A DNA stretch of 64,000 bases, taken from Paludibacter sp. Its GTDB lineage: Bacteria > Bacteroidota > Bacteroidia > Bacteroidales > Paludibacteraceae. Under the pieces are notes generated by a model. It did no database searches. It was not told the DNA's origin and saw nothing but the letters and a program-made list of their open reading frames with translations. Positions 7,837 to 16,936 of the stretch are shown in pieces. How positions within the stretch are numbered: the first letter of the stretch is position 1; each line of letters opens with the position of its first letter. Position numbers and translations under genes: made by a program. The stretch covers positions 178,578 through 242,577 of the forward strand of contig JARLGX010000003.1 of NCBI GenBank assembly GCA_031292575.1, written 5' to 3'.

Positions 7837-10800
7837 ATGAACAAAAAATCACAACGAAGATGTAAAAGCTTTAATTTACATCTAAACAAACTATTTATTA
7901 GTTTGATTAGTACAGTTATTTTCATGATAATTGGTACTTTATCAGTTTCTGCAGCGAGTCATCCTGTAAAAGGAACTGTATTTGATGAAAAAACGAATAC
8001 TCCATTAATTGGAGTAAGTGTAATTGTAGAAGGAACTACAACAGGAAGTGTCACAGATTCCGAAGGTAAATTCTCTCTTGAAGTTCTGTCACCTAATTCA
8101 ACTCTTATTTTCTCATATATTGGGTACAACAAACAAAAAATAAAACTAAACGGACAAACAAATTTAAATGTTGTCTTATCAGAGGAAACCAAAAACTTAG
8201 ACGAGGTTGTAGTGGTTGGTTATGGTACACAGTCCAGAAAATTAGTTACCGGAGCTATTACCAGCGTAAATGCCAAAGACATTGCAAATATTCCTAACGA
8301 CGGACGTCCTGAAATGGCGCTTCAAGGTCGTACTACAGGGGTAACAATTGCTGCCAATTCGGGTCAACCGGGTTCTGCTATGACTGTCCGCATTCGTGGT
8401 ATAACTTCATTTGGAGCAGGGAATGACCCTCTTTGGGTAGTAGACGGAATCATCGTTCCTGTATCCAATCTCAACTTTCTTAATCAATCTGACATTCAGT
8501 CTATTGAAGTTCTAAAAGATGCTGCTTCAGCCGCTATATATGGTACAAAAGCTGCAACCGGGGTAATTCTGGTAACCACAAAAAAGGGTGCAGAAGGAAA
8601 AATCAAAGTTTCTTACAATGGATTTTATGGAACCTCAGCACCAACCAAATTAGTCAATTTATGTAATGCTACACAATATGCAACTTTGATGAACGAGAGA
8701 TCCCTTGCAGGTGGTGGTGGCGTTATTTACGCAAACCCGGCCTCATTGGGCGAAGGAACTAATTGGCAAAATGAAATTTTCTCCAATAACGCTTCCAGAA
8801 TGAACCACGAAGTTAGTGTCAGCGGAGGGAATGAAAATTCAGATATTTATTTATCGATTGGCTATCAAAACCAGCAAGGTATTGTAATGCCTGCAATATC
8901 TACTTATGAAAAATATTCCATGCGTTTAAATCATAATGAAAAATTCTGGAATATATTTAAGTTTGGTCAATCGATTGCTTATTCAAGAAATCAAAATAAG
9001 TCAATTGGAGTAAATACTGAGTTTGGTGGAGCCTTGACTGATGCCATCAACCTTGACCCAACTACTCCGGTAGTAGTTCCTACCGGTCAGGTTTTGGGGG
9101 CACAATATTCCAGTCCGTATATTCTTAGAAACACCAACGGTCAAGCTTATGGTATTTCCAATATGGTTGGTCAGGAAATTGTGAATCCCGTAGCATGGGA
9201 ACAAACTCAATTGGGTAACAATGGATATTCTGATAATTTTATTGCCAATTCTTACCTCGAGGTGGACCCGATTGACGGTCTTAAAATTCGTTCTCAAATT
9301 GGTATCAACAGAAATTATTGGGGAAGTCAATCCTTCTCACCTTTATATTATCTGAATAGCAATAGTCAGAACACACAACACAATTCGTTGTACCGTGGAA
9401 ATGGACAAGCTTTGACATGGAACTTCGATAATACCATTGCTTATACCAAAAGTATTGATAAACAAACTTTCGGTATTTTAGGTGGTTTCTCGGTGTATGA
9501 GGATGGTATTGGTAACTTTACCAATATTACATACAACAATGTTCCGGTGAGCAATTATCAGGATGCAAACTTTAACTGGCCTAACGTGGCTGCCAATGAA
9601 ATTGGGAATACATCTGATTATATTAACCACAGAATTGTATCCTTCTTCGGACGTTTAAATTATAATTACGATGAAAAATATTTATTAACAGCTATTTTAA
9701 GAGCTGACGGTTCCTCACGTTTTGGTGCTAATAACAAATATGGATATTTCCCATCAGTTTCTGTTGGTTGGGTACCTTCACAGGAAAAATTCTGGAAAGA
9801 CAACATCAATTCTGATAACATAAGTTTCCTAAAAATCAGAGGAGGTTATGGAGTAACAGGAAATGATAACTTTGGCGATTTCCAATACTTAGCCACTCTT
9901 TCGGGAGGAAATAATTATGTGATTGGTTCATCTGGCGTACCTGTAATCGGTATTTCACCAACCACTTTGGATAATCCTAATTTAAAATGGGAACGCACCA
10001 CTCAAACCGGTGTTGGATTTGATGTTAATTTCCTCAGGGACTTTAATTTTAGTTTTGATTACTTCTACAAAAAAACTACCGGATTATTGCAACAAGTTCC
10101 TGTTCCTCAATATGCCGGAGTTCCAAATCAACCGTGGGCTAACGTAGGTGATATGGTCAATAACGGAATTGAATTGCATTTAGGATATACCAAAACAGTT
10201 GGATTATGGAAGTTTGGTGCTTCAGCCAATTTCTCCACGTTGCATAATGAAGTAACTTATATAGGAACAGGTACACCTTATTTGATTCAGGATGCTGCAA
10301 GTTTCCAAACTATGGGTAATGTAAGTCGTACAGAAGTTGGTTATCCTGTAAATTCATTCTGGGGATATCAAAAAAGCGGTATTTTCCAAACTGCGGCTGA
10401 CGTTACCAAATACGTAAATGCACAAGGAGTGGAATTGCTTCCGAATGCTAAACCCGGTGATTTCCGTTGGACAGATACTAATAAAGATGGGAAAATTACA
10501 GCAGACGATCAAACTTATCTAGGTTCACCAATACCAACCTTCAATTATGGACTAACTTTGAATGCCGAATGGGGAAAAGCCAGTACAGGAAGAATTGACT
10601 TTATGATTTTCTTCCAGGGTCAGGGTGGAAATATGATTTTCCAGGGTTATCGTAGGTTGGATATTCAAAATGCTAATTATCCAATTTCTGCTTTGAATAG
10701 ATGGACTGGTGGAGGAACTTCCAATACTTATCCACGCTTAACCACTCAGGATACGAATAACAACTTCTCTAATATGTCTGATTTTTATCTGCAAAAAGGA

Positions 10801-11028
10801 GATTATTTAAGAGTTAAGAATGTTCAGATTGGATACACTCTTCCCACATCAATTTCAAATTCTATTAAATCAGATAAAATAAGAATTTACCTGTCGGCTG
10901 AAAACCTTGCTACAATTACCGGTTACGATGGCTACGATCCTGAAATCGGAGGTGGAGTATTTGGCATTGATAAAGGATACTATCCACAAGCAAGAACTTA
11001 TATGGTAGGTTTAAATCTGAATTTTTAA
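7837..11028 (+). CDS. SusC/RagA-family TonB-dependent outer-membrane transporter
   Basis: Imports oligosaccharides across the outer membrane, driven by TonB and gated by its SusD partner. It has 1063 residues. After a signal peptide ending near SAASHP comes a carboxypeptidase-like beta-sandwich (about 45-115; KGTVFDEKTNTPLIGVSV). Next is the TonB-box region DEVVVVGYGTQ (about 122-132), the plug (RIRGITSFGAGNDPLWVVDG), and a 22-strand barrel ending in the aromatic YMVGLNLNF. Length and order are standard for SusC. It begins an operon with SusD (30-base gap), a surface lipoprotein and three glycoside hydrolases. The substrate is inferred from those enzymes to be a beta-glucan fragment. Confidence 0.97.
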   Translation: MNKKSQRRCKSFNLHLNKLFISLISTVIFMIIGTLSVSAASHPVKGTVFDEKTNTPLIGVSVIVEGTTTGSVTDSEGKFSLEVLSPNSTLIFSYIGYNKQKIKLNGQTNLNVVLSEETKNLDEVVVVGYGTQSRKLVTGAITSVNAKDIANIPNDGRPEMALQGRTTGVTIAANSGQPGSAMTVRIRGITSFGAGNDPLWVVDGIIVPVSNLNFLNQSDIQSIEVLKDAASAAIYGTKAATGVILVTTKKGAEGKIKVSYNGFYGTSAPTKLVNLCNATQYATLMNERSLAGGGGVIYANPASLGEGTNWQNEIFSNNASRMNHEVSVSGGNENSDIYLSIGYQNQQGIVMPAISTYEKYSMRLNHNEKFWNIFKFGQSIAYSRNQNKSIGVNTEFGGALTDAINLDPTTPVVVPTGQVLGAQYSSPYILRNTNGQAYGISNMVGQEIVNPVAWEQTQLGNNGYSDNFIANSYLEVDPIDGLKIRSQIGINRNYWGSQSFSPLYYLNSNSQNTQHNSLYRGNGQALTWNFDNTIAYTKSIDKQTFGILGGFSVYEDGIGNFTNITYNNVPVSNYQDANFNWPNVAANEIGNTSDYINHRIVSFFGRLNYNYDEKYLLTAILRADGSSRFGANNKYGYFPSVSVGWVPSQEKFWKDNINSDNISFLKIRGGYGVTGNDNFGDFQYLATLSGGNNYVIGSSGVPVIGISPTTLDNPNLKWERTTQTGVGFDVNFLRDFNFSFDYFYKKTTGLLQQVPVPQYAGVPNQPWANVGDMVNNGIELHLGYTKTVGLWKFGASANFSTLHNEVTYIGTGTPYLIQDAASFQTMGNVSRTEVGYPVNSFWGYQKSGIFQTAADVTKYVNAQGVELLPNAKPGDFRWTDTNKDGKITADDQTYLGSPIPTFNYGLTLNAEWGKASTGRIDFMIFFQGQGGNMIFQGYRRLDIQNANYPISALNRWTGGGTSNTYPRLTTQDTNNNFSNMSDFYLQKGDYLRVKNVQIGYTLPTSISNSIKSDKIRIYLSAENLATITGYDGYDPEIGGGVFGIDKGYYPQARTYMVGLNLNF

Positions 11029-11058
11029 TTTTGAGTAACTTTAAAAAATAAAAATGCT

Positions 11059-12738
11059 ATGGTTAATATATTAAGAAAAAAGATATCACTTGCAATTATT
11101 ACAGGTGTATTGACTGGATTGGGCATGATGTCCTGTACAAGTTATCTTGACGTTGATCCAAAGACATCCGGACAACTATTGGGTCCGAATTATTATAAGG
11201 ATTCAACACAATGTTATGCTGCACTTGCAGCTGCATATTCGGGAGTAAGAATAAACTCTGGCGGATTTTATTGCCAGTTAATGAGTTTGAATCCTGCATC
11301 CGATGATCATTACGCCGGAGGTGGTGGAGCTACTGACGGTAGTGGACTTCAGAATGTGTCGAACTGGACATTGACAGCATCAAGTGTTGGCGATAATACA
11401 AATGGGCCTACCTATATGTGGTACAACTATTATATCGGAATTACCAATTCAAACATTTTACTTTCTCATATTGATGGCGCTAGTATGTCGGCCGGTTTGA
11501 AAGCTAGAATGACTGCAGAATGTAAAACATTAAGAGCTTTTTACTACTTTAATTTGGTGAGAGTATGGGGTCATATTCCATTATTACTTCAACCCGTTAG
11601 CGCTGGATCATTGTACGATGTTAAGCAATCAACACCTATTGATGTTTATAAGCAAATCGAAAAAGATTTGACAGAAGCAATTCCTGATCTTCCCGCTTTG
11701 TTGAGCAGTACAGACGTAGGCAGATTTACTCAAGGAGCTGCAATTGCTTTACGTGGAAAGGTATACCTGTTTGAAGGTGATGGTGTTCCCGGAGGTAAAA
11801 ATCCTGACGGAACTGATGCTTTACCGGGCGATGTATCGAAATATGCTTTAGCCGCTGCAGAATTAGCAAAAGTGAATGGTCCTTTGTCTGGAAGCACTTT
11901 CTCTAGTCCTTTCGGCTACAAATTATTGACAAACTATGCTGATTTATGGAGCAATAAAAAGACCAATGCGTCTCCTTTGTTTAGTAACTCTCCGGGCAGA
12001 TTTAATTCAGAATCAATTTTAGAGGATGTACATAGTATGCAGGGTTTATCCGGATGGGGTAATGCTTACTCTGGTTCGGACATGGGTAATTCCATGAATA
12101 ATTGCATTGGACCAAGAAGTTATTCTATGGTTGATCCTACAAAAGCACCTAACTTAAGCACACTCGGAAACTGGAGCTTTAGTGTAATCACTTCGGATGC
12201 ATTTAATTTTATGCAGAGTTATACATCAGGAACAGACTCCAGAATGCAGGCTACCATCCTGAATATGAAGCAGCTTTCAGCTGAAGGTGCTGCTACTTAT
12301 ACAGGTGGTTATCAGGATACAGGTTATTTTCTTTATAAGTTCCAACCCCTAAAATCGGATGAAACTACTATGGGAGGAGATGCTGTTCTTAATTATCAAC
12401 AGGATAGTTATATTATCCGTTTAGCTGATACCTATTTGATGGAAGCTGAAGCTCTATTGAAAAGTAATGGTAACCAAGCACGTGCTTTAGCATTGGTTAA
12501 TGCAGTAAGGGCAAGAGCGGGAGCTACACCATTAACGACTCTAACACTTCAGAATATATACAACGAACGCAGAATTGAATTAATGGGTGAAGGACATCGT
12601 TACTTCGATTTAGTTCGTACAGGTCAGGCTGCAACTGTGTTGGCTAATAGAGGATTTAAAGCAAATAAAAACGAGTATTTCCCTATACCATTCAAAGAAA
12701 TGCAGAATCAGAACTTTAAACAGAATTATGGTTATTAA
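11059..12738 (+). CDS. SusD/RagB-family glycan-binding outer-membrane lipoprotein
   Basis: Surface lipoprotein that caps the SusC transporter and binds the glycan. 559 residues with a lipobox (MMSC) at about residue 26. Typical SusD landmarks are ALRGKVYLFEGD in the middle helices, ADTYLMEAEALL, and the C-terminal YNERRIELMGEGHRYFDLVR. An alternative ATG five bases upstream is in another frame. Together with the preceding gene it forms the diagnostic SusC/D pair. I cannot see which residues contact the sugar. Confidence 0.96.
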   Translation: MVNILRKKISLAIITGVLTGLGMMSCTSYLDVDPKTSGQLLGPNYYKDSTQCYAALAAAYSGVRINSGGFYCQLMSLNPASDDHYAGGGGATDGSGLQNVSNWTLTASSVGDNTNGPTYMWYNYYIGITNSNILLSHIDGASMSAGLKARMTAECKTLRAFYYFNLVRVWGHIPLLLQPVSAGSLYDVKQSTPIDVYKQIEKDLTEAIPDLPALLSSTDVGRFTQGAAIALRGKVYLFEGDGVPGGKNPDGTDALPGDVSKYALAAAELAKVNGPLSGSTFSSPFGYKLLTNYADLWSNKKTNASPLFSNSPGRFNSESILEDVHSMQGLSGWGNAYSGSDMGNSMNNCIGPRSYSMVDPTKAPNLSTLGNWSFSVITSDAFNFMQSYTSGTDSRMQATILNMKQLSAEGAATYTGGYQDTGYFLYKFQPLKSDETTMGGDAVLNYQQDSYIIRLADTYLMEAEALLKSNGNQARALALVNAVRARAGATPLTTLTLQNIYNERRIELMGEGHRYFDLVRTGQAATVLANRGFKANKNEYFPIPFKEMQNQNFKQNYGY

Positions 12739-12759
12739 TCAGAAAAAAATTAATATATT

Positions 12760-13827
12760 ATGAAAAAACAATTTTCTAAAATAGCCGCAATTATTGGCAT
12801 AGCAACTTGCTCAATATCACTTATGGTATCCTGCTCTAGCAATGAACCTACATTAGGAGCAATACCTAAAGCTAATTTCACTTTTCAGGAATTAACTCCA
12901 AAGAGTGATTCTTTACCTCAGAATATTATTTTAGTCAATACAACTTCTCCAAAAGGTATTGCTTACTGGAACATTAAAGGTATCGGAACTTTTATCGGAG
13001 ACACCGTGAGAGCAACAGCAGTTTTCAAAGGTACATACGAAGTGGATTTATTTGTTACTGCTCAGGGAGGCCTTACAGATACATTGAAACAGAATATAGT
13101 GATATCAAAGGATAATCCATTGGCCATTAGTCCTACAAGCTTGTTAAATGTAATGACAAATGCAACTGGTACAGGATCAAAAGTCTGGTATGCTCCCAGG
13201 GTCCTTGATGTATGCGTAGTTGGTCCGGATATACAAACTAATCTGGCTGCAATTGCTGCCGGTGGAGGAGCGTGGTGGGGATTTGGTCCAGGTGAAATTA
13301 CGACTGATGGTTCAGGTCGTGATGGATACCTTGATGATAGCTACACATTCTTCTTCGGACCGGATTTCAAATTTACCTATGATGACAAAGGAACTTGTTT
13401 CTTAGATGCAGGTGGTTCAGGTTGGACAGGTGCTTTAGTAGGAAATACTGTTACAGCTAGTTTCTCCAAACCAATAGGTACTCCATACAGTCAGGCATTA
13501 GGTAATTATATGACTGCCGATGTTTATGCTGCTAATCCAGCTTTAAAACCTTGGGGTCCGGGCACTTATTCTTATTCGCTTGTTCCAGGAGCAGGTGCAA
13601 TGGGATTGGGTCAGATTACTGTAAATGGTATTGGAGCACATTTTGGGTTGCAGGATAAAACCGAACATGGGGATGTTAAGAGTCCAACTGTAAAATCAGT
13701 TACTTACGATGTTCAGAAAATTAATTTAAATGTAAGTAATCCTTCAGGAGGTACCTATGATCAAATTATTATTGGAGTAAACAGCGGCGGAGTATGTTGG
13801 TCGTTTGTTTTCAGATCAAATCACTAA
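12760..13827 (+). CDS. PKD-containing surface glycan-binding lipoprotein (SGBP-B / SusE-position protein)
   Basis: 355 residues with a lipobox (MVSC) at about 24, so probably anchored on the cell surface. Residues about 35-115 form a PKD-like beta-sandwich. The rest is a Gly/Trp-rich domain (GGGAWWGFGPGEI, GGSGWTGALVG) that may bind glycan. The third-gene position after SusD, 21 bases away, is where Bacteroidota encode accessory surface glycan-binding proteins; such proteins vary greatly in sequence, so function rests on position and anchor. No catalytic motif is seen. Confidence 0.8.
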   Translation: MKKQFSKIAAIIGIATCSISLMVSCSSNEPTLGAIPKANFTFQELTPKSDSLPQNIILVNTTSPKGIAYWNIKGIGTFIGDTVRATAVFKGTYEVDLFVTAQGGLTDTLKQNIVISKDNPLAISPTSLLNVMTNATGTGSKVWYAPRVLDVCVVGPDIQTNLAAIAAGGGAWWGFGPGEITTDGSGRDGYLDDSYTFFFGPDFKFTYDDKGTCFLDAGGSGWTGALVGNTVTASFSKPIGTPYSQALGNYMTADVYAANPALKPWGPGTYSYSLVPGAGAMGLGQITVNGIGAHFGLQDKTEHGDVKSPTVKSVTYDVQKINLNVSNPSGGTYDQIIIGVNSGGVCWSFVFRSNH

Positions 13828-13840
13828 TATTCTAATTTGA

Positions 13841-13988
13841 GAGCACACCAAGAGTTAATTTATTCCATTTTGATGAAATTCATGAATTTATAACTTTGTT
13901 GATACACTTTTCTCTATAAAAATATTTTATTATACGTCTTTATTAATATTTGAGGGATTGTTTTTGTTATTAAACTCTTGGTGTGCTC
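13841..13988. repeat. 16-bp perfect inverted repeat around a 116-base insert, ending in a T-run
   Basis: gagcacaccaagagtt at 13841-13856 is exactly complementary to aactcttggtgtgctc at 13973-13988, followed immediately by a T-rich run. It fills most of the 195-base gap between the SGBP and GH16 genes. It could be a partial terminator with an unusually long loop that sets expression of the downstream enzymes lower than SusC/D, or a small inverted-repeat element. No target-site duplication is evident. Confidence 0.7.
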
Positions 13989-14022
13989 TTTTTTATTTAT
14001 TTTTTAATTAATATTTACTTCT

Positions 14023-15102
14023 GTGAGAAATTTCTTTTTTATTTTCGGTTTCAGCATCTTTATTTTATTTTTTTCGGCCTGCAAGGAACACGAAGTTGTA
14101 AATCCTGTTGATAAAACCAATTTACCTCCGGATAGTTTGGTTGTATCCGCGCAATTGGTTGGGGTAAGTGTCTCAAATCCAAACGGTGACGGAAGCGGTA
14201 CAGTCAACTTCTCCGTTTCAGCCCGAAATGCCACTTCTTATCAAATTTTTCTACCCAGCGAAAGTAAAACATTCAGTATTAGTAATGCTAAAGGAGGAAC
14301 TGTAAGTTACAATTTTCAATCCAATCCGGGTCAGGTATCTTCCTATACAGTTCAGGTCACAGCTTTTAATGGTTCATTAAAAAAAGATTCCATTTTCACA
14401 ATCCAGGTATTTTATCAGATGCAATTAGTATGGTCAGATGAGTTCAATGGTTTGTCGTTAAATTCATCAATATGGAATTACGAAAAAGGGAATAATAACG
14501 GCTGGGGAAATAACGAACTGGAATATTATACATCAGACACTATGAATGTAAAAACTAAAAATGGTTATCTTGAAATTACTGCTAAATATTCTCCGAATTA
14601 TAACTCAACAGGTTTCAATTATACATCGTCCAGAATTACAACTCAAAACAAATTTACGTTTCAATACGGTAAAGTAGAAATGCGGGCAAAACTTCCCGCA
14701 GATTCAGGTACATGGCCAGCACTATGGATGTTAGGTTCAAATATAGGAACTGTGGGATGGCCTGCTTGTGGTGAAATTGATATGGTGGAAATGGGTACAG
14801 TTACCGGATTAAATAATATTCTTTGTTCGTTGCATTGGGGTGGAGACACATCTCAACAAAAAAATATCCCAGGTTCAACAACCGACTTTCATTTGTATTC
14901 CATGGATTGGCGAGCTGACCATATTGCTTTTTATATTGATAATGTGCTGTTATACAGCTTCCCAAACACTTCATCAAAACCGTTTAATCAAAATTTCTTC
15001 ATTATTTTTAATGTAGCAGTTGGAGGAAATATGGGAGGTAATAATGTAAACTTATCTACTTCTTCAACGATGTATGTTGATTATATCAGAGTTTATAATT
15101 AA
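14023..15102 (+). CDS. Glycoside hydrolase family 16 lipoprotein (laminarinase-like)
   Basis: 359 residues starting at GTG 14023. The start is chosen because a complete lipoprotein signal follows at once (MRNFFFIFGF to FFSAC). Residues about 36-120 are a beta-sandwich also present in the next gene. The GH16 domain (about 125-359) has the catalytic signature GEIDMVEMG, with Glu251 as nucleophile and Glu256 as acid/base, and the preceding WPALWMLG. The pattern fits endo-beta-1,3-glucanases of GH16. It is probably a surface endo-enzyme that cuts the polymer before SusC import. It precedes the first GH30 gene by 12 bases. Confidence 0.93.
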   Translation: MRNFFFIFGFSIFILFFSACKEHEVVNPVDKTNLPPDSLVVSAQLVGVSVSNPNGDGSGTVNFSVSARNATSYQIFLPSESKTFSISNAKGGTVSYNFQSNPGQVSSYTVQVTAFNGSLKKDSIFTIQVFYQMQLVWSDEFNGLSLNSSIWNYEKGNNNGWGNNELEYYTSDTMNVKTKNGYLEITAKYSPNYNSTGFNYTSSRITTQNKFTFQYGKVEMRAKLPADSGTWPALWMLGSNIGTVGWPACGEIDMVEMGTVTGLNNILCSLHWGGDTSQQKNIPGSTTDFHLYSMDWRADHIAFYIDNVLLYSFPNTSSKPFNQNFFIIFNVAVGGNMGGNNVNLSTSSTMYVDYIRVYN

Positions 15103-15114
15103 TATTTTTACTCA

Positions 15115-16851
15115 ATGAAAATGCGTTATTTAAATAATAAAAATATGACCTTCTTCGGCTTGTTGATTGGTTTATCAGTCTTATTCTCCTGTAGTAACAA
15201 AGATTTTCCGGTAGAAACGACAAATACTGTGCCCGGAAATTTTCATATACAGGTTAACGTTGTCGGTGCTTCTTCGGCAAATCCTAATGGTGATGGATCG
15301 GGAGTAGTGACCTTTAATATGTCAGCCACTAAAGCTACATATTACAAGGTTTTAATACCTACAGATAATCAAACTCTTACTTTAAACACGCCAGAAGGAG
15401 GTAACATTAGCTATACTTTTTCGTCCAATCCCGGAAAGACAATTTCCTATTCGGTACTTGTGTCTGCTTTTAATAAGTCAGGAGGACATGTCGATACTAC
15501 TTTATTCGTTTCGGTATATTTTGCAATTCCAAAAACTCAAGTTAGATTCTGGAAAACTTATCCTGCAGGTAATATTTTGTTTGCCCAACAATATGTTGGG
15601 TTGAATTTTGGTCCATCAAACAGTGCAACAACAATAGTAGTCGATTCTACACAAACTTTTCAATCGATTGATGGTTTTGGATTTGCGCTTACAGGTGGCA
15701 GTGCTAACTTAATCAATGGATTGTCCGAAACCAACAAAGCTAATATTCTGAAGGAACTTTTTACTACAGATTCCACTTATATAGGAATTAGTTACCTTCG
15801 ACTCAGTATCGGTGCATCTGATCTTAGTTCAACTACTTTTTCATATGATGATATTCCGGGCGATTCAACATTACAGAATTTCAGTATAGATATTGAAAAA
15901 AAGGATTTAATTCCAATTTTAAAACAAATTGTTTCATTGAATCCTGCAATAAAAATCATTGCCACACCATGGTCTGCTCCTGCTTGGATGAAAACCAACA
16001 ATAATACAAGTCAAGGAAGTCTAAAGCCAGAATGTTATAAAATTTATGCCAATTATTTTGTCAAGTATATTCAAGCTATGCAGGTCGCAGGTATACCTAT
16101 TGATGCAGTTACTCCACAGAACGAGCCTCTGAATGCATATAACAACCCAGCAATGCTAATGCAATCCAATGAGGAAAATGATTTTATTAAAAATTATTTG
16201 GCTCCGCAGTTTAATTCCAATGGTATTAAAACTAAGATTATTGTATATGATCATAATCTTGATCATCCGGAATATGCTACACTGATATTAAGTGATAATA
16301 CAACCTATAATCTGGTGGATGGTTCTGCTTTTCATTTGTATGCAGGAGATATTAACACAATGTCATCTGTACACAATGCTTATCCTAATAAGAATCTTTA
16401 CTTTACCGAACAGTTTACTTCTTCAGATGGAGATTTTGCGGGAGATATGAAATGGCATATTCAGAATCTGATTATTGGTGCAACTAGAAACTGGAGTAAA
16501 AATGTGCTGGAATGGAATCTCGCTTCTGATCCTAATATGGGACCGCACACTTCGGGCGGTTGTAGTAGTTGTTTGGGTGCCATTACTATTAGTGGACAAA
16601 GTGTTATCAAGCGTAATCAGAGCTATTATATTATTGCCCATGCTGCCAAATTTGTTCGACCGGGTGCCATCCGAATTGGTTCTACCTCATTATCTAATTT
16701 ACCAAATGTGGCCTTTAAAAACACGGATGGGACAAAAGTGCTAATTGTTTTAAACGTTTCCTCAGTTTCACAAACTTTTAATATTTCGTTTAATAACCAG
16801 TTTGTACCTGTTACTTTGGAATCGGGAAGTGTAGGAACTTTCAGTTGGTAA
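15115..16851 (+). CDS. Glycoside hydrolase family 30 lipoprotein with N-terminal beta-sandwich domain
   Basis: 578 residues; the lipobox (LFSC) predicts outer-membrane anchoring. Residues about 40-140 form a beta-sandwich matching the one in the GH16 neighbour (shared NPNGDGSG motif). The GH30 (alpha/beta)8 domain follows, with the entry motif IDGFGFALTGGSA, WSAPAWMKTNNN, acid/base Glu337 in PQNEPLNAY and nucleophile Glu432 in YFTEQFTSSDG. GH30 members in beta-glucan loci are often beta-1,6-glucanases, so removal of beta-1,6 branches is a reasonable inference. ATG 15121 is an equally possible start two codons in. Confidence 0.92.
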   Translation: MKMRYLNNKNMTFFGLLIGLSVLFSCSNKDFPVETTNTVPGNFHIQVNVVGASSANPNGDGSGVVTFNMSATKATYYKVLIPTDNQTLTLNTPEGGNISYTFSSNPGKTISYSVLVSAFNKSGGHVDTTLFVSVYFAIPKTQVRFWKTYPAGNILFAQQYVGLNFGPSNSATTIVVDSTQTFQSIDGFGFALTGGSANLINGLSETNKANILKELFTTDSTYIGISYLRLSIGASDLSSTTFSYDDIPGDSTLQNFSIDIEKKDLIPILKQIVSLNPAIKIIATPWSAPAWMKTNNNTSQGSLKPECYKIYANYFVKYIQAMQVAGIPIDAVTPQNEPLNAYNNPAMLMQSNEENDFIKNYLAPQFNSNGIKTKIIVYDHNLDHPEYATLILSDNTTYNLVDGSAFHLYAGDINTMSSVHNAYPNKNLYFTEQFTSSDGDFAGDMKWHIQNLIIGATRNWSKNVLEWNLASDPNMGPHTSGGCSSCLGAITISGQSVIKRNQSYYIIAHAAKFVRPGAIRIGSTSLSNLPNVAFKNTDGTKVLIVLNVSSVSQTFNISFNNQFVPVTLESGSVGTFSW

Positions 16852-16936
16852 AATATCTGGAATATTATGTACAAAAGTCGTTTTTAAGTTGATTGAAAAT
16901 TATAACAAATTAAGAATTAATCACAAAATAAGGTTT

